In this document: positions 12,492-22,822 of the stretch, one piece after another
Numbering within the stretch: position 1 is the stretch's first letter
How the letters are laid out: each line of letters begins with the position of its first letter
From: Pyrenophora tritici-repentis
Taxonomy: Eukaryota > Ascomycota > Dothideomycetes > Pleosporales > Pleosporaceae
DNA length: 64,000 bases
Direction of reading: 5' to 3'
Assembly (NCBI RefSeq): GCF_003171515.1
Contig: NC_089391.1
Span: 2,728,001-2,792,000, forward strand
Notes under the pieces: generated by a model
Told to the model about the DNA's origin: nothing
Database searches by the model: none
The model's input: only the letters and a program-made list of their open reading frames with translations
Translations under genes and position numbers: made by a program

Positions 12492-13797
12492 ATGGCTGCT
12501 CCATCCAAAAATTCGGACACACTGTCCACGCTCAGCCGGCGACATCCGCTGCAGCGGTTTGACTCACCATCCAAGGGATTATCGGGGGCGTTGCATGTGA
12601 GTATCTATACGTAGCCTTGGCAGGGGTATATATTGTTTTTGCTAAGGCAGATGGCTTCCGCAACCTTCCTGGACTACACCTGAGTCCTATTGGCCCGTCA
12701 AAGGGTGTGAAGGATCATATGGCGACCACTTATTAGCATATAGAAATCGAGGATGTATAACAGAACCATTGACTGACCAAGCCCATTCCCCCAGGTTGCC
12801 GGACTGCTCAGTTTCTACTTGACCTTCAAATTGTACGCCCTCCCCCACTCACAGACTCCGCAACAATCAATCGGATCGGCATGATTGATTCCTATCTAGG
12901 TTAAAGGCTGCCTAATGAAGTAATTCTTTAACCTATATAGGAATCAATCATGTCAATCGATTGATTGTTGCGGAGTCTGCCCACTCACAATCTCGTCCAA
13001 GAAGAAGAGAACAAAAACTGATATCCACACAGTCTATCAGACAACCCAAATCACTTTGTACGTCGCCCTTTGATGAAATACTCCACACATACCCCAAACC
13101 ATCCCCATCCTAATCCACGCAGAACTCCTCATTCGGATGGCACCTCCAATTCCTCACCATAATCGGCCTCTCCATCTCCACTTTGACATTCATCTTCGGC
13201 CTCTTTGCCGACCTAACCTCAACCGCCCTCTCCGCTTCTCCAGATCACCCTTCCTCACCACCCGCCGCGGAGCTCTCGGATCAACTATTCCGCATCAAGA
13301 ACTACCTGGCATTAGTCGCGGCACCTATTGAAATCACGATCTCACTGCTGTACTGGACGCTCAAGGTGATTGATGGAAACCTGCTTGTTACGCCTGACCT
13401 CCCCCTCCCACCAGTCATCTATGACCTCGGCTTTCACCTTGTCCCCGCTGTGGTTCTGACTCTGGATTACCTCCTCCTCTCCCCGCCGTGGCCCTCCACG
13501 CCTATGAACGGGTCTGCGCCGCTGATTACGCTCACTATATCTACTGTTATCGCGTTTACGTATTGGATCTGGATTGAGATCTGCTTTTCTCAGAACGGCT
13601 TTTACCCTTACCCCATCTTCGCGCTGCTTACCACCAACCAGCGCATCGGATTGTTCGTTGTGAGTGGCGTCATTATGTGGGTTGTGGGAGGCTTGTTGCG
13701 AGTGGTATATGCCAGGGTAAACGGGTACGAGAGTGTGGAGCAGTTGGAAAAGGTGAGGCGGAACAAGGTTATGGGAGGGAGTGGGAAGTGGGAGTAA
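12492..13797 (+). CDS. FAR-17a/AIG1-like multipass membrane protein
   Basis: Predicted 280-residue protein from four exons: 12492-12596, 12795-12832, 13033-13057 and 13123-13797. The 25-nt third exon (LSDNPNHF) was found by requiring frame continuity: it joins YLTFKF to NSSFGWHLQFLTIIG. About six hydrophobic segments are visible, from GLLSFYLTF to the C-terminal IGLFVVSGVIMWVVGGLL, and the tail is basic. The family (FAR-17a/AIG1/ADTRP) includes threonine hydrolases acting on fatty-acid esters of hydroxy fatty acids. Thr68 in FLTIIG and His161 in GFHLVPAVV are placed as the expected Thr/His catalytic pair by pattern only. Intron 2 (12833-13032) contains a 128-bp MITE; without it and one target duplication the intron would be 64 nt, so the coding sequence is not disrupted. 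Function in fungi is not established. Confidence 0.88.
12844..12987 (+). mobile_element. hAT-like MITE copy 1 with 8-bp target duplications
   Basis: The element spans 12852-12979 (128 bp) and is bounded by direct repeats CCCACTCA at 12844-12851 and 12980-12987. It begins CAGACTCCGC and ends GCGGAGTCTG. Its two arms, about 54 nt each, are near-complementary (about three mismatches and one indel), so it can fold into one long hairpin. It has no coding capacity. CAG-starting terminal repeats with 8-bp duplications are characteristic of hAT-superfamily elements. It lies in intron 2 of the FAR-17a/AIG1-like gene, 11 nt after the donor GTACGC counting the left duplication as original sequence. The second copy at 47145-47272 is its exact reverse complement. 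Confidence 0.95.
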
Positions 13798-14382
13798 GAG
13801 ATTCTCAGCAAAGAAAGAAAAGGGGAGAAGAAACGAGTAAGAAATGTATTGCACGCCGAAAGAATTTATGGTCTACAACATAAATGAATATAGATATAGA
13901 ATGGAATGCCATGAGCAGGTGGAGACGAGCACGGCATCATCGTTCTATAGAATCTGCCATGGAAGACAGCACACTCGATTTTCTACCACGACTTGTATAT
14001 TAAGATGCAGGTAGGAACAGCAGCCACTATTGTACATACCTGCCAGCTTTTCACCAGCAACCCATGCTTGCGAAGAAACTGAACAGTAGGGGGCAGCGTA
14101 AAAATGTGAGAAGAACATGCCTGGATATCTGTCCAGCGATCCCGATAGCGCGCCTCTCTTGGTAATCCATATCAAAATATCATCTTGCATTAGCCATAAG
14201 TCATATCGCGTGGATTTTGCAGGAACCGAGCACCAAAACAACATAGGAAAAGAACTCGCAGACATACGTCCGTGAATGAAGCGAGGGTGGATCAGTTGGA
14301 TATATGATGCGAAACGCTAACGCCGCACGATAAGTGTCGCATGAAAGAGTTCAAGAGTAGGTCGACATGATATGGTAAGCAC
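13798..14382. other. Intergenic region between convergent genes
   Basis: About 0.6 kb that should hold the two 3' UTRs. No gene-like structure seen; the antisense open frame over 13342-13854 is a shadow of the FAR-17a exon. Confidence 0.5.
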
Positions 14383-15879
14383 TCAGCTTGTAGATGGCGA
14401 AGGCGGGGCAGTGATTGTACGTTGGTCATCGTCATCTTGATCGTTTTGTTGGTATACACTAGCTTCATTGTACAAGTGGCTATTGTACTGAAAGCCGTGG
14501 TGTTCAGGGCCCAGTCCATAACTGTAATTGGGGTACTGGTAGGCAGTGTTTTGATGGCCGTGAAAGTTGCCATAGGCTGTCGGATTAAAGGAAGGGAGGA
14601 CGTTCTCCTTGTTCTCGTACGGGAATGTATCATTGAACGGCTTGTAAGATGTGAATGCAGGTGTGGGGGATGGCGAAGGCTGGCGAGTAAAACCAGATGT
14701 GAGGTAGGTCATGCCATTAGGCTGCGAAAATGGGGTGTCTTCGTCGTCTTGAAAGACGTTGAAGCGCTTCCGCTTCGAGACACGGCTGCTGTGAGTATGG
14801 TCGTAGCTAGAACGGCTACGATCTTCGTCGTATTGGTTGCGACTCAGGAATGGAAACACAGGTCGGGTTGACTGTCTTGTACGGCGGGTTGTGTTAGTAT
14901 CGAGATTGGCGAGGGCAGGGCGTCTGCGAACAGGTAGAGGGCTTTCAGCTTTGATATCAATGTCATCATCATCGTCAGACTCGGAGCAAGAGATTCTTCG
15001 CTGTCGTTTGAAAGAACCAAGTGGAGTGAAGATGAGCTCAGTGGCCTCGACCTCTAGGGAATTGAGTTCGAGTTGCTCGACAACAGAACTATCCTTCTTC
15101 TGGTTCCTCTTGCGCCGCATTTCTGGTGTGGCGGAGTCAAATATATCCATACCGGGCCAGTATACGCCTTTGAGTTTGGTCGACTCGCTGACTGCCATTG
15201 GATCCGCCAAATCGGCAGGCTCATCCTCGATGGCGCATGACGCAGCTGGGTATCGGTATGTCCGCCGCCGCTCGCTCGGGTCAGAATACTCACTGGATGT
15301 GTCATAGTCCTGATTCGTATAGCTGTGAGAGCTGGCACGCGATTCGGTAGACCAGTATTGCATGTGGGGCGCAAATGTATTGCGATTACGGAGGACCGGA
15401 CCGGTAGGCTGCGGTGTCGGGGAGAGAGATTGCTCCATCTTGATCATCGGATGCTGCTGCTCAGATAGACGCGGGTCTAGGAGGTTGCCTACCGCGGCGC
15501 GACGGATAGGACGTGGTACGGGGGCCTCTATCCTGGGAGCAGGAGCGGGAGCAGGCCGGGCTGCAGCGGGCGAGGTTAGCCACAGTGTCATATGCGGTCA
15601 GGTACGGATCAAGGCTGTACCAGCGGGTCTTGCGCGGGTGCGGCGCTTGTCCTTTTGATTCATCCGTTCCGACATGAGCTCTTCGACGGCCCACTCGGCA
15701 TACCATTGGTCATATGTCTCAATGAGCCGACGGGATGCTTCCTCGTTTGTCGAGCGGACCTTGACCTTGTAGTAGTTGGACAAGTGACCCTTGCTGGCAA
15801 TGTGTGTGAGCAGATGTGAGACATCGCTGAAGTTTGGCTTCTTGGGGCAAATGTTGCAGTGAAGCGGTATGTTGGCCAT
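14383..15879 (-). CDS. C2H2-type zinc-finger protein with long disordered tail
   Basis: Predicted 478 residues from exons 15879-15621 and 15560-14383. The intron at 15561-15620 is 60 nt, GTACAG...CAG, with a GCTAAC branch-like site. Near the N-terminus, Cys8 and Cys11 (CNIC) are followed by His26 and His32 in HLLTHIASKGHL, a single zinc-finger-like unit of the type that often binds RNA or DNA. A charged helical stretch (about 40-80, ETYDQWYAEWAVEELMSERM) follows, then a basic patch DKRRTRARP. The remainder is low-complexity, with acidic/serine segments (SESDDDDDIDIKAE) and a basic KRKRF motif that could be a nuclear signal. A nuclear regulatory role is inference; no closer family was recognised. 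The start at 15879 was chosen because the zinc finger begins right after it. Confidence 0.72.
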
Positions 15880-16597
15880 GCCGCAGGCCTGGAGGCTGCA
15901 ATGGATGCGAGTGAAGCTGCAGCGTGGAGCACGGCGTTTGTAAGGAGCGGAAGTGGAACAAGCACAAGTGCAGCGCAATGGTGAAAGAAAAGAGCGTTGC
16001 GAAAGGAGCGGGCGAATGAGGAAGAAGGTGAAGCGGCGGTGGAGACGTGCTCATAAGAGATCTGATGCAGAGATGGCTGCCAGGCACCGCGGTAGCTCCT
16101 AGCCCATTGTCTGAGCGGAGAAATGCAAAGCAGGAGAGATGCAGACACTGGTAATAGGGAGATGGAGGAAGGTGCTGCGTCAGCAAAGCAGGAAGAGGTT
16201 TTGTCGGTGGTCATCTAGCAGGCAGAGCACGTGGGAAGCTCGGCACTGACAAAAGAGGCAGCCACGCTCACTTTTCTCCCACTTTGTGTCTCGACGTCTA
16301 TGAGGCAGGCGGGAGGTATTAGATAGTGGGAGACAAAGTATGTACTGTTAGAGCTACGACCTCGGGACAGAGCAAAGGATATGGTGTCATGAGGCATATC
16401 ACAGGATATCCACATACACGAATTCATGTGTCGAAGAGTGAAGCATCAGATATGGAAGAAACTGGCAGCAAAGGAAATACTGCACACTTGTTCTACACAT
16501 GAGGCCATTACTTACCAAGGCATCTACGAGTGACGGATCGAGGCATGCAGCTGGCCCATGGTCAGTGTGAGTATAAGGGGAGGGCGGTGGTCACATA
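15880..16597. other. Upstream region of zinc-finger gene / downstream of Bet2
   Basis: About 0.7 kb. It should contain the promoter of the zinc-finger gene (transcribed leftward) and the 3' UTR of the Bet2-like gene. Minus-strand open frames at 15660-16214 and 15719-16186 overlap the zinc-finger exon in other frames and are low-complexity. Confidence 0.45.
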
Positions 16598-17791
16598 CTA
16601 TACGGGGTCTACTTCTTCGAGGCCTGGGTATTTGAGAAGACTGAGCCCAGCAATACCAAAGACGGTATGGAAGACGTCTACCATGTCACCTGGCCGGTCT
16701 GCAAGGCCACCTAATTCCGGATCCTGCCACCGTTAGAAAGCGAGCGTGGTGAACATGTCAAGCTACCCACCTGGCATTGCAGAATGAAGGACGTCAACTT
16801 TTCACCGTCTATCCAGTGCAGCCTGTTCAGCATGGCCATGCTGCTCATGACCCACCAGCTGTAACATACGTCTTCCTTCTTCTCTGGCCGGCCGTTCAAG
16901 CCCCCGTTCTTGAGTTGACGTTCGCTTAACCAGGCGCCCAGTTTTTCTTGGTTGACCAAATCAAGCCTCCCCGCGATGGTCAGAGCGGCGAGGCATGTAA
17001 ACACCTGACCCGAGTGTGATTCAGCGCCCGGGCTCGTGCCGTAGCCGCCGTCAAAGTTGGCACAGGCGTGGACGTACTGAGCCGCCTTTTCTACGTCAAC
17101 CAACTCGAGCAGGCCCATAAGCGACAGGGCGTTCAGGGCGCCGTACAGAAAGCGCGTGTCTTGCTCTCCCCACTCGTCGCCCGCAAAGGTGCCGGTTTCA
17201 GAGTGCTGCAAGGATGCGATGACTGCATCTATGAGAACCAGGGCCACAAGGGCGATCCAGGTGATGATGACTTACAGTTTCCGATCTTCTGCCGTCCACC
17301 AGGGACACGGTCCTCCAGGTCGGCAAAGGCGTCGAGAGTAGCGAGTATCTGGACGGCGCTAACGGTATACAGCATGTGAGCGTCATGTCCGGGAGCAGCG
17401 CCGAAGCCGCCATTTTCGTGTAAACACGAGAAGAGGAAATTGAGTACTTGACTGCGCGGGAGGGCGTCGGGGCGGCCAAGCAGGTGCAAGGCGGTTAGGC
17501 CCCAATAAAGGCCGTTGAGGCGCAAGTGTTCGGTGAGCCAGTACTCGAGCTCGTCTTTGCGCTGCAGCGGGTCAGCGCGGGATTTGATTTGATTGTCGAC
17601 CGTGGACATTGGACATTGACCACGCTCGCTGGGGTTGCGCGGCCATGGTCGGCTTTGGGAGTACGCACAGTGTCAAGGCTCTGGATGTAGGCGACGTGCC
17701 TGTCGACAGTGAGGTGCATTTCGGCGGGCATGTTGGCCGCACCAGCACCAGCACCAGCACCCGCCCGCCCCGGACCAGAAACAAGAGACAT
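16598..17791 (-). CDS. BET2: Rab geranylgeranyltransferase (GGTase II) beta subunit
   Basis: Predicted 330 residues from exons 17791-17669, 17561-17276, 17228-16771 and 16723-16598. All three introns are phase-consistent and the joins rebuild conserved text: [25 protein letters not shown] and [13 protein letters not shown]. The enzyme attaches geranylgeranyl groups to C-terminal cysteines of Rab GTPases escorted by REP, in a heterodimer with the alpha subunit, for vesicle traffic. Visible prenyltransferase repeats include [36 protein letters not shown] and [18 protein letters not shown]. The Asp/Cys of EDVCYSWW and the His of VDVFHTVFG are the expected zinc ligands. The N-terminus has an unusual Gly-Ala run encoded by a GCACCA-type repeat. 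Length is normal for the family. Confidence 0.95.
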
Positions 17792-18575
17792 GTCAGGTTG
17801 GAGAAGTGGTGGTAGTGGTGGTGGTGGGAGGGTCTACTAACTAGTGCATTGATGTCTGGCATGCAAGCTGCACTACTACGGATATGCTACCGGTACATGC
17901 TACAACCTGTGCTGCACGCCGCATCTGGACGTCTGCACTTGGCTTGGGCCGGGGCGAGGCCGGGCCTGACGCAACGCCTGAGGGAGCCCAGCTCATCTGA
18001 AACGCGGCTTGGCATGTCACGGCGACTGTGGCCGGGATAGGTGTTGTCCTGATGTAGCAGCTGGTCTTGTTTTGCCGCGACAAGCCCATAGTGCAGAGCC
18101 CTCGTTGCAGAACTGGGTGCTACATGCTACAGCGGGCACCGGCTCCCATGGCGACAGCGGGCGTTGGGGTAGTGCACCTGTCGCCCGTTGCGAGCCCTCA
18201 CCGCCAGACGTCGACTACAGACCGCTGTGGACACCCGTTTGCGCACCATAGCGCTCCATAGCGTCTTACGCCGCCCAACTGGGAATGGGCCCAAGGGCAT
18301 TATTTAGCAGCGTCGCGCCCTCTCCCTCGTACCTGGGGCCGTGCGCATGCGACGTCGTTGCCGCCGCTTGCCCATCTTTTGCTGTCTTTGCGTCGCCTTT
18401 GCTTTGCCTGCTCGAGCCTCGTTGCAGCTGCAGGAGAGGAATCAAGAACAGTCAGTGTCAGAGAGAGGGAGCATCGACCACACACACTCCCACACACTCC
18501 CACATACAGCTGCCATCTGCCCTCTTACAACGGCCGCCTAGGCCTGCTGTAGTAGTAGCTCAGGAACACACACCA

Positions 18576-18606
<31 letters not shown>

Positions 18607-19633
18607 CACGCCCAAGAAAGCTGAACCCTTTTCTGCGCCCCCCTTTAGCGACGTGCCCTTTCCGTGTCTTTGTCGTCTGCCTGTCTGTCTGTCTGTCCAT
18701 CCGTCTGTCTCCCTGTGCTGCGTGTGGGTAAGTGATGCTTGCTGCGTGTCCACCTCCCTTTGTTTCCACTCGTGCCCGCTCCCATGGCGTGCAACCCTCG
18801 CCATAGCGCCGGCCCCTTTGACGTTCCGCAACGCTTGCTGACTGTATCCCAGACGCTGCATGCCCGCCTTAGCCTCCTCGCCGCCATCGACGTCGACGCC
18901 CTTTACCAAGCAAAACATCGAGCAGCGCCCAGCAGTTGAAGGCGTCGGGAAGCGAGTTGGGATCGCAGCAAGCGGAAGATTGCAAAACAACGACACATCT
19001 GTCACGCGCTCGGCATCAGCCGTCGTCCCGGGTTCCTGCAGGGAAGCCACGCCCTGCTGCCGGTGATATAGACTCGACACCTCGCAGCCGACGCATCGAG
19101 GTCCGCCTGCAGAGAGCGCTGGCCAGGGCACACAACACCTCACCCCAGGCACAGAGCACCTCTTGCTGAGTGCGTACTACCCCGCGCGCAAAAGATGCCC
19201 AATCTCAACCCTCCCTCTTCCCGCCTTTACACAGGCACCGAGCAGAGCCTCTTTGCCTCGAACCCCCCTCCTTAGTCTTGCTGTCATGATTGTTGAACGC
19301 GCCGCTGACCAGCCATGGGCAAACACAGGCTTGTTGACCGCGCAACCGCAACCGCAACCGCCCATGTGCCGCATCCGCTAAATCCGCCGTTACCACCACC
19401 ACCACCACCACCACCAACACAAACACAGGCTCCTCCTTTACACGCGCCGCATCGTCTCTTTGCACATTCGCTGCATTGTCCGCACCTCGGCGCGCTTCTC
19501 TCCCACGCCCTCTGCGAGGTATTTGCGCCCTCAGCAACAGTTGGATGCGGGATACAGTCAGCCGCTGCTTTTTGAAAGAGCTCCACTAAGCCACCCATAG
19601 CCCTGGGATCCGCCCCGCAAGAGACTAAGGAAG
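17792..19633. other. Divergent intergenic region with microsatellites (Bet2 / RhoGAP)
   Basis: About 1.8 kb between divergent genes, probably containing both promoters and a long 5' leader for the RhoGAP gene. It contains a CA-rich microsatellite at about 18567-18609, a CTGT tetranucleotide run near 18678-18697 and an ACC run at 19392-19415. A 204-codon minus-strand frame (18538-19152) has no domain and includes the CA tract, so it is not called. Confidence 0.5.
18567..18609. repeat. CA-rich microsatellite
   Basis: Imperfect then perfect CA dinucleotides (ACACACCACACACACC followed by a pure CA run) just downstream of two similar CACACTCC units at about 18480-18505. Confidence 0.9.
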
Positions 19634-21403
19634 ATGCCCAAGTCGTCGACGTTGTCGCTAGCCATGAGGGGCAAGACCAAAGACAGCGGTAGCGCCAGCA
19701 CCCCCATGAGCCCAAAGAGCCCACGTTCACCCGACATGCCTGAGGACCAGGACTTTGCGACACCCAATGCCGCGTTTCACAACATGCCACAGTCGCCCGC
19801 CTCGCCCAAGCCTCGCAAAGACTCCAAAAGCATCTTTGCCAACTTCTCCGCTAACAAGTCGTCCTCGCGCCTGAACAGCCAGGGGAACTCTGCACGCCAA
19901 AATTCCGAACAACCCACGCCTAGCCTGTACTCGAATGGCCGCGGCGGTGCCTCAACACCAGACCTCGGCCGTCCTGTGCGCACTCCCAACTCCGACGGTA
20001 TGGTCCTACCAACCCAAACAACCATGGTTTCGCTAACGAGAACAGACAACCGCTCAGAAGTTGTACGCCTAGACCAGCGCACAGGTTCAGGCCTGTCAAA
20101 CGACTCATCCGACCCCCACCCAGACTCCTCCAAACGCACCACAATCAAACCAAAGAAGCAGGGCCTCTTGCCAAGGTCGAAATCTATCAAAGAAGGCGAG
20201 GCCGCAGGGTCCCGTACCAAGCTCAACAAGGCTCCCCCGGGGCAGCTATCCCCCGACATTGCAGCCTCGTGGGCCACGAATGGCGAGGGGAATGGGATGC
20301 CTATGAAGTCGGCACCAATGGACAAAGGTCAGTCATGGCGCCATGCGGGCAAGGGCAGGCTTCGAACTCACTCAGCAGACCGTCAGGATGGGTCGAAGCA
20401 AATTCCACGCGACGACGACCAGAGAAGGGACAAAGCTGAACAAATATCCCTAGCCTCCAACTCGTACAATTCCTACAACGAAAGTAAAGGACACAATTTC
20501 ATTTCGAAGCTCGGTTCAGGGGCTCGCAACATGGGAGAGAAAATGGATTCTGCACGCAAGGGCGTGTTTGGAAAACTGGGACGAAGCTCAAGCAACCACG
20601 AGAGCCAAACGCCGGTAACGAACGAGCCATATGTTTGCAAGATTATACATAAGCCCTTGATCGAGCAAACAAGATTGACGCGAATATCAACGCGCTTGGA
20701 GCAGTCACGCGACAAGACGGAATTTTGGATGCCGGCTCTACCATGGCGGTGCATTGAGTAGGTGATGCTGCCAACCAAAACGTATACACGTGCTAACCAC
20801 TTATATAGCTACTTGAACATGCGGGGTTGTGAAGAAGAAGGATTATATCGCGTTCCAGGTTCCGCCCAACAAGTACGGTACTACGAACGCAAGTTTGACG
20901 AGGGTATGGTTACCTCGGACTTTTGTGCTGCCACATACTAACAGAAACCCAGACCGAGATATCGACTTGATCAGCGACCCGAACCTCAACGATCCCAATG
21001 TCATCGGTTCACTATTCAAGAACTGGCTACGGCAACTACCAGATGAAATCTTCCCCAAACAAATACAAGCAGCGATCCAACAACAATGTCAGGGCGCCAA
21101 AACGACACCACAAATGCTCAAGGATGAGCTATCAAAATTGCCCCCATTTAACTATTATCTTTTATTCGCAATCACCTGCCACATCAGCTTGTTGCACTCG
21201 TGCTCCGAGTTCAACAAGATGAACTACAACAACTTGTGCATCTGTTTCCAACCCGCAATCAAGATTGACGCTTTTTGTTTCCAGTTCCTTATCCTGGATT
21301 GGCGAAACTGTTGGCAGGGCTGCTGGACCGAGAAGGATTTTCTAACGGATGAGATCAATTTTCTCAATGCCGTGGAAAGCGAGCATCTACAGCAGCAACA
21401 CAT

Positions 21404-21435
<32 letters not shown>

Positions 21436-21923
21436 AACAGCAGCAGCAGCCGACACCTTCTCGAGGTGGTCCACTTCAAAACTCTACCAAGAACAAGGCG
21501 CATTCATCACCACACGTTGGGAAGCCTTCTACGACACGAAGTCATTCGACTGACCATATCAAACCATCAACACGAGGACTCTCATCTGACAGGAGTGGAC
21601 GCGCCACGCCCCCAAATCCTTCGCTGGTTTTGTCGGAACCTTCAAGTAATCCTATTTTACGCATGCGCGGTGGCTACAGCGAGCGTACAAGTTCGCCTGA
21701 ACGGATGATTTCATCTTCAGATAGCAAAGAAGGTAGTGGTGGCGGACCAAAACGGCTCGCTCCACGTGCACCGCCGTCTGTAAACACTGAGACGTCCTCG
21801 ATTGACTACGACGAAAATGCTACACCAACGCAGGCACAGCATAGTCGTGGGCCATCGGAATCGACGCAATTTCGATTGGACCTCCGCGATCCCCCCGGGT
21901 CACCTTTCAATATCAAGTTTTGA
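19634..21923 (+). CDS. RhoGAP domain protein (GTPase-activating protein for Rho-family GTPases)
   Basis: Predicted 729 residues from exons 19634-20757, 20809-20903 and 20953-21923. The introns (GTAGGT...TAG, GTATGG...CAG) were placed to join RCI|DYLNMRGCEEEG and KFDE|DRDIDLISDP. Residues 1-340 are a Ser/Pro-rich disordered region with many SP sites (MSPKSPRSPD), which suggests phosphoregulation. The RhoGAP domain spans about 345-555: Arg389 in EEEGLYRVPGS is the arginine finger, and FNKMNYNNLCICFQPA is the conserved helix near its end. A poly-Gln run (about 17 Gln encoded by mixed CAG/CAA) follows, then a basic Ser-rich tail ending SPFNIKF. The protein should switch off Rho/Cdc42-type GTPases in polarity or cell-wall signalling; which GTPase is not determinable here. 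The first ATG of the open frame was taken as the start. Confidence 0.88.
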
Positions 21924-22822
21924 GCGGCTGTTTGAGCAGGGACCGCATATTAATCCATCAGTGCATGTACGAGGCGACGATGCAAGGGGTAGTTGGATTT
22001 GACTGGTTGATTTTGGCATCTTCGCTTCGTCGTGTGTGGGCTGCCACGGGTCGCGATACCCGTCTTGTGATCAGTCTTCACTCGTGGCAGCAGCAATTGC
22101 CCGATATTTGTTTAGTAGCCAGCGCTGGAGTTTGGGCTGCATATCCATTAGCTGCTTATTCTTACATTATGTTGCACATGGGTTTTGGAAGCCATAGGTC
22201 TTGAAGAAGATGGCATTCGTGGTGGGCATCTGAGCGACTTGACTTGTACCATATAGATGAATGCGGTGTCTGATGGCAGATGCCAGACGGCAGGTGGCAG
22301 GTGGCAGAAATGAGCGTTTTCGATGGGATTTCAAGTTTCACTTCCAGCAAATGTGTTCAACAAATTCCCCGTACCAACTGGATGCAGTTGGGAAGTTTGC
22401 CCAGACCCCGCGCTATTGGATTGCTGCATGTCAGGAACGGGGCGGGCTGGGGTTGCCCATGGTCGACTATGTGGAGCTTGGGGCAATGACGTTTCCCGCG
22501 GGTTGCGCTTGCGGCTCATGTAGTTCGCGACCGCCCACCGCCGATCGCACACGTCGCCCGTCGCCAGGCGCTGCTTCCTCCAACACACCACGAGGGCAAT
22601 TGACCCTCAGAAGCTCTTGCGCACTCTGTCAGCGGTCTGTTGATTATAAAACATCGCTCGAGCCTGTTTTTCCTCCATTCTTCCTCCAGCATCCTCCACA
22701 ACGCTCTCTCTCTCACAACCAGCATCTTCAGAGTCAGCAATACCACTTTTACCTCTACTCAGATATCCTAGCACAACACATTCCCATTTTTTTTTACTAC
22801 CAGTCCAATCATCAAATTCACA
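21924..22822. other. Upstream region of glycogen debranching enzyme gene
   Basis: About 0.9 kb containing the RhoGAP 3' UTR and the debranching-enzyme promoter. A repeated GGCAGATGCCAGACGGCAGG-type stretch lies at about 22276-22309. A minus-strand 86-codon frame and a long plus frame (22261-23049) overlap it but conflict with the clear gene structure downstream. Confidence 0.5.
22645..22722 (+). promoter_or_regulatory. TATA-like box and pyrimidine-rich tract of the debranching enzyme promoter
   Basis: A TATAAA sequence at 22645-22650 lies 178 bp before the ATG at 22823. It is followed by a C/T-rich stretch (about 22669-22722) typical of highly expressed fungal genes. Assigned by position and composition only. 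Confidence 0.4.

Noticed and set aside
12852..12979. Foldback considered as a structural RNA or tRNA-like gene
   Set aside because: Flanking 8-bp duplications, terminal repeats and an identical second copy show that it is a mobile element.
18538..19152. 204-codon minus-strand frame between Bet2 and RhoGAP
   Set aside because: Contains the CA microsatellite, low-complexity protein and no recognisable domain; lies in the expected promoter/leader region.
19777..20325. 182-codon minus-strand frame under RhoGAP exon 1
   Set aside because: Antisense of a Ser/Pro-rich coding exon, where long shadow frames are common.
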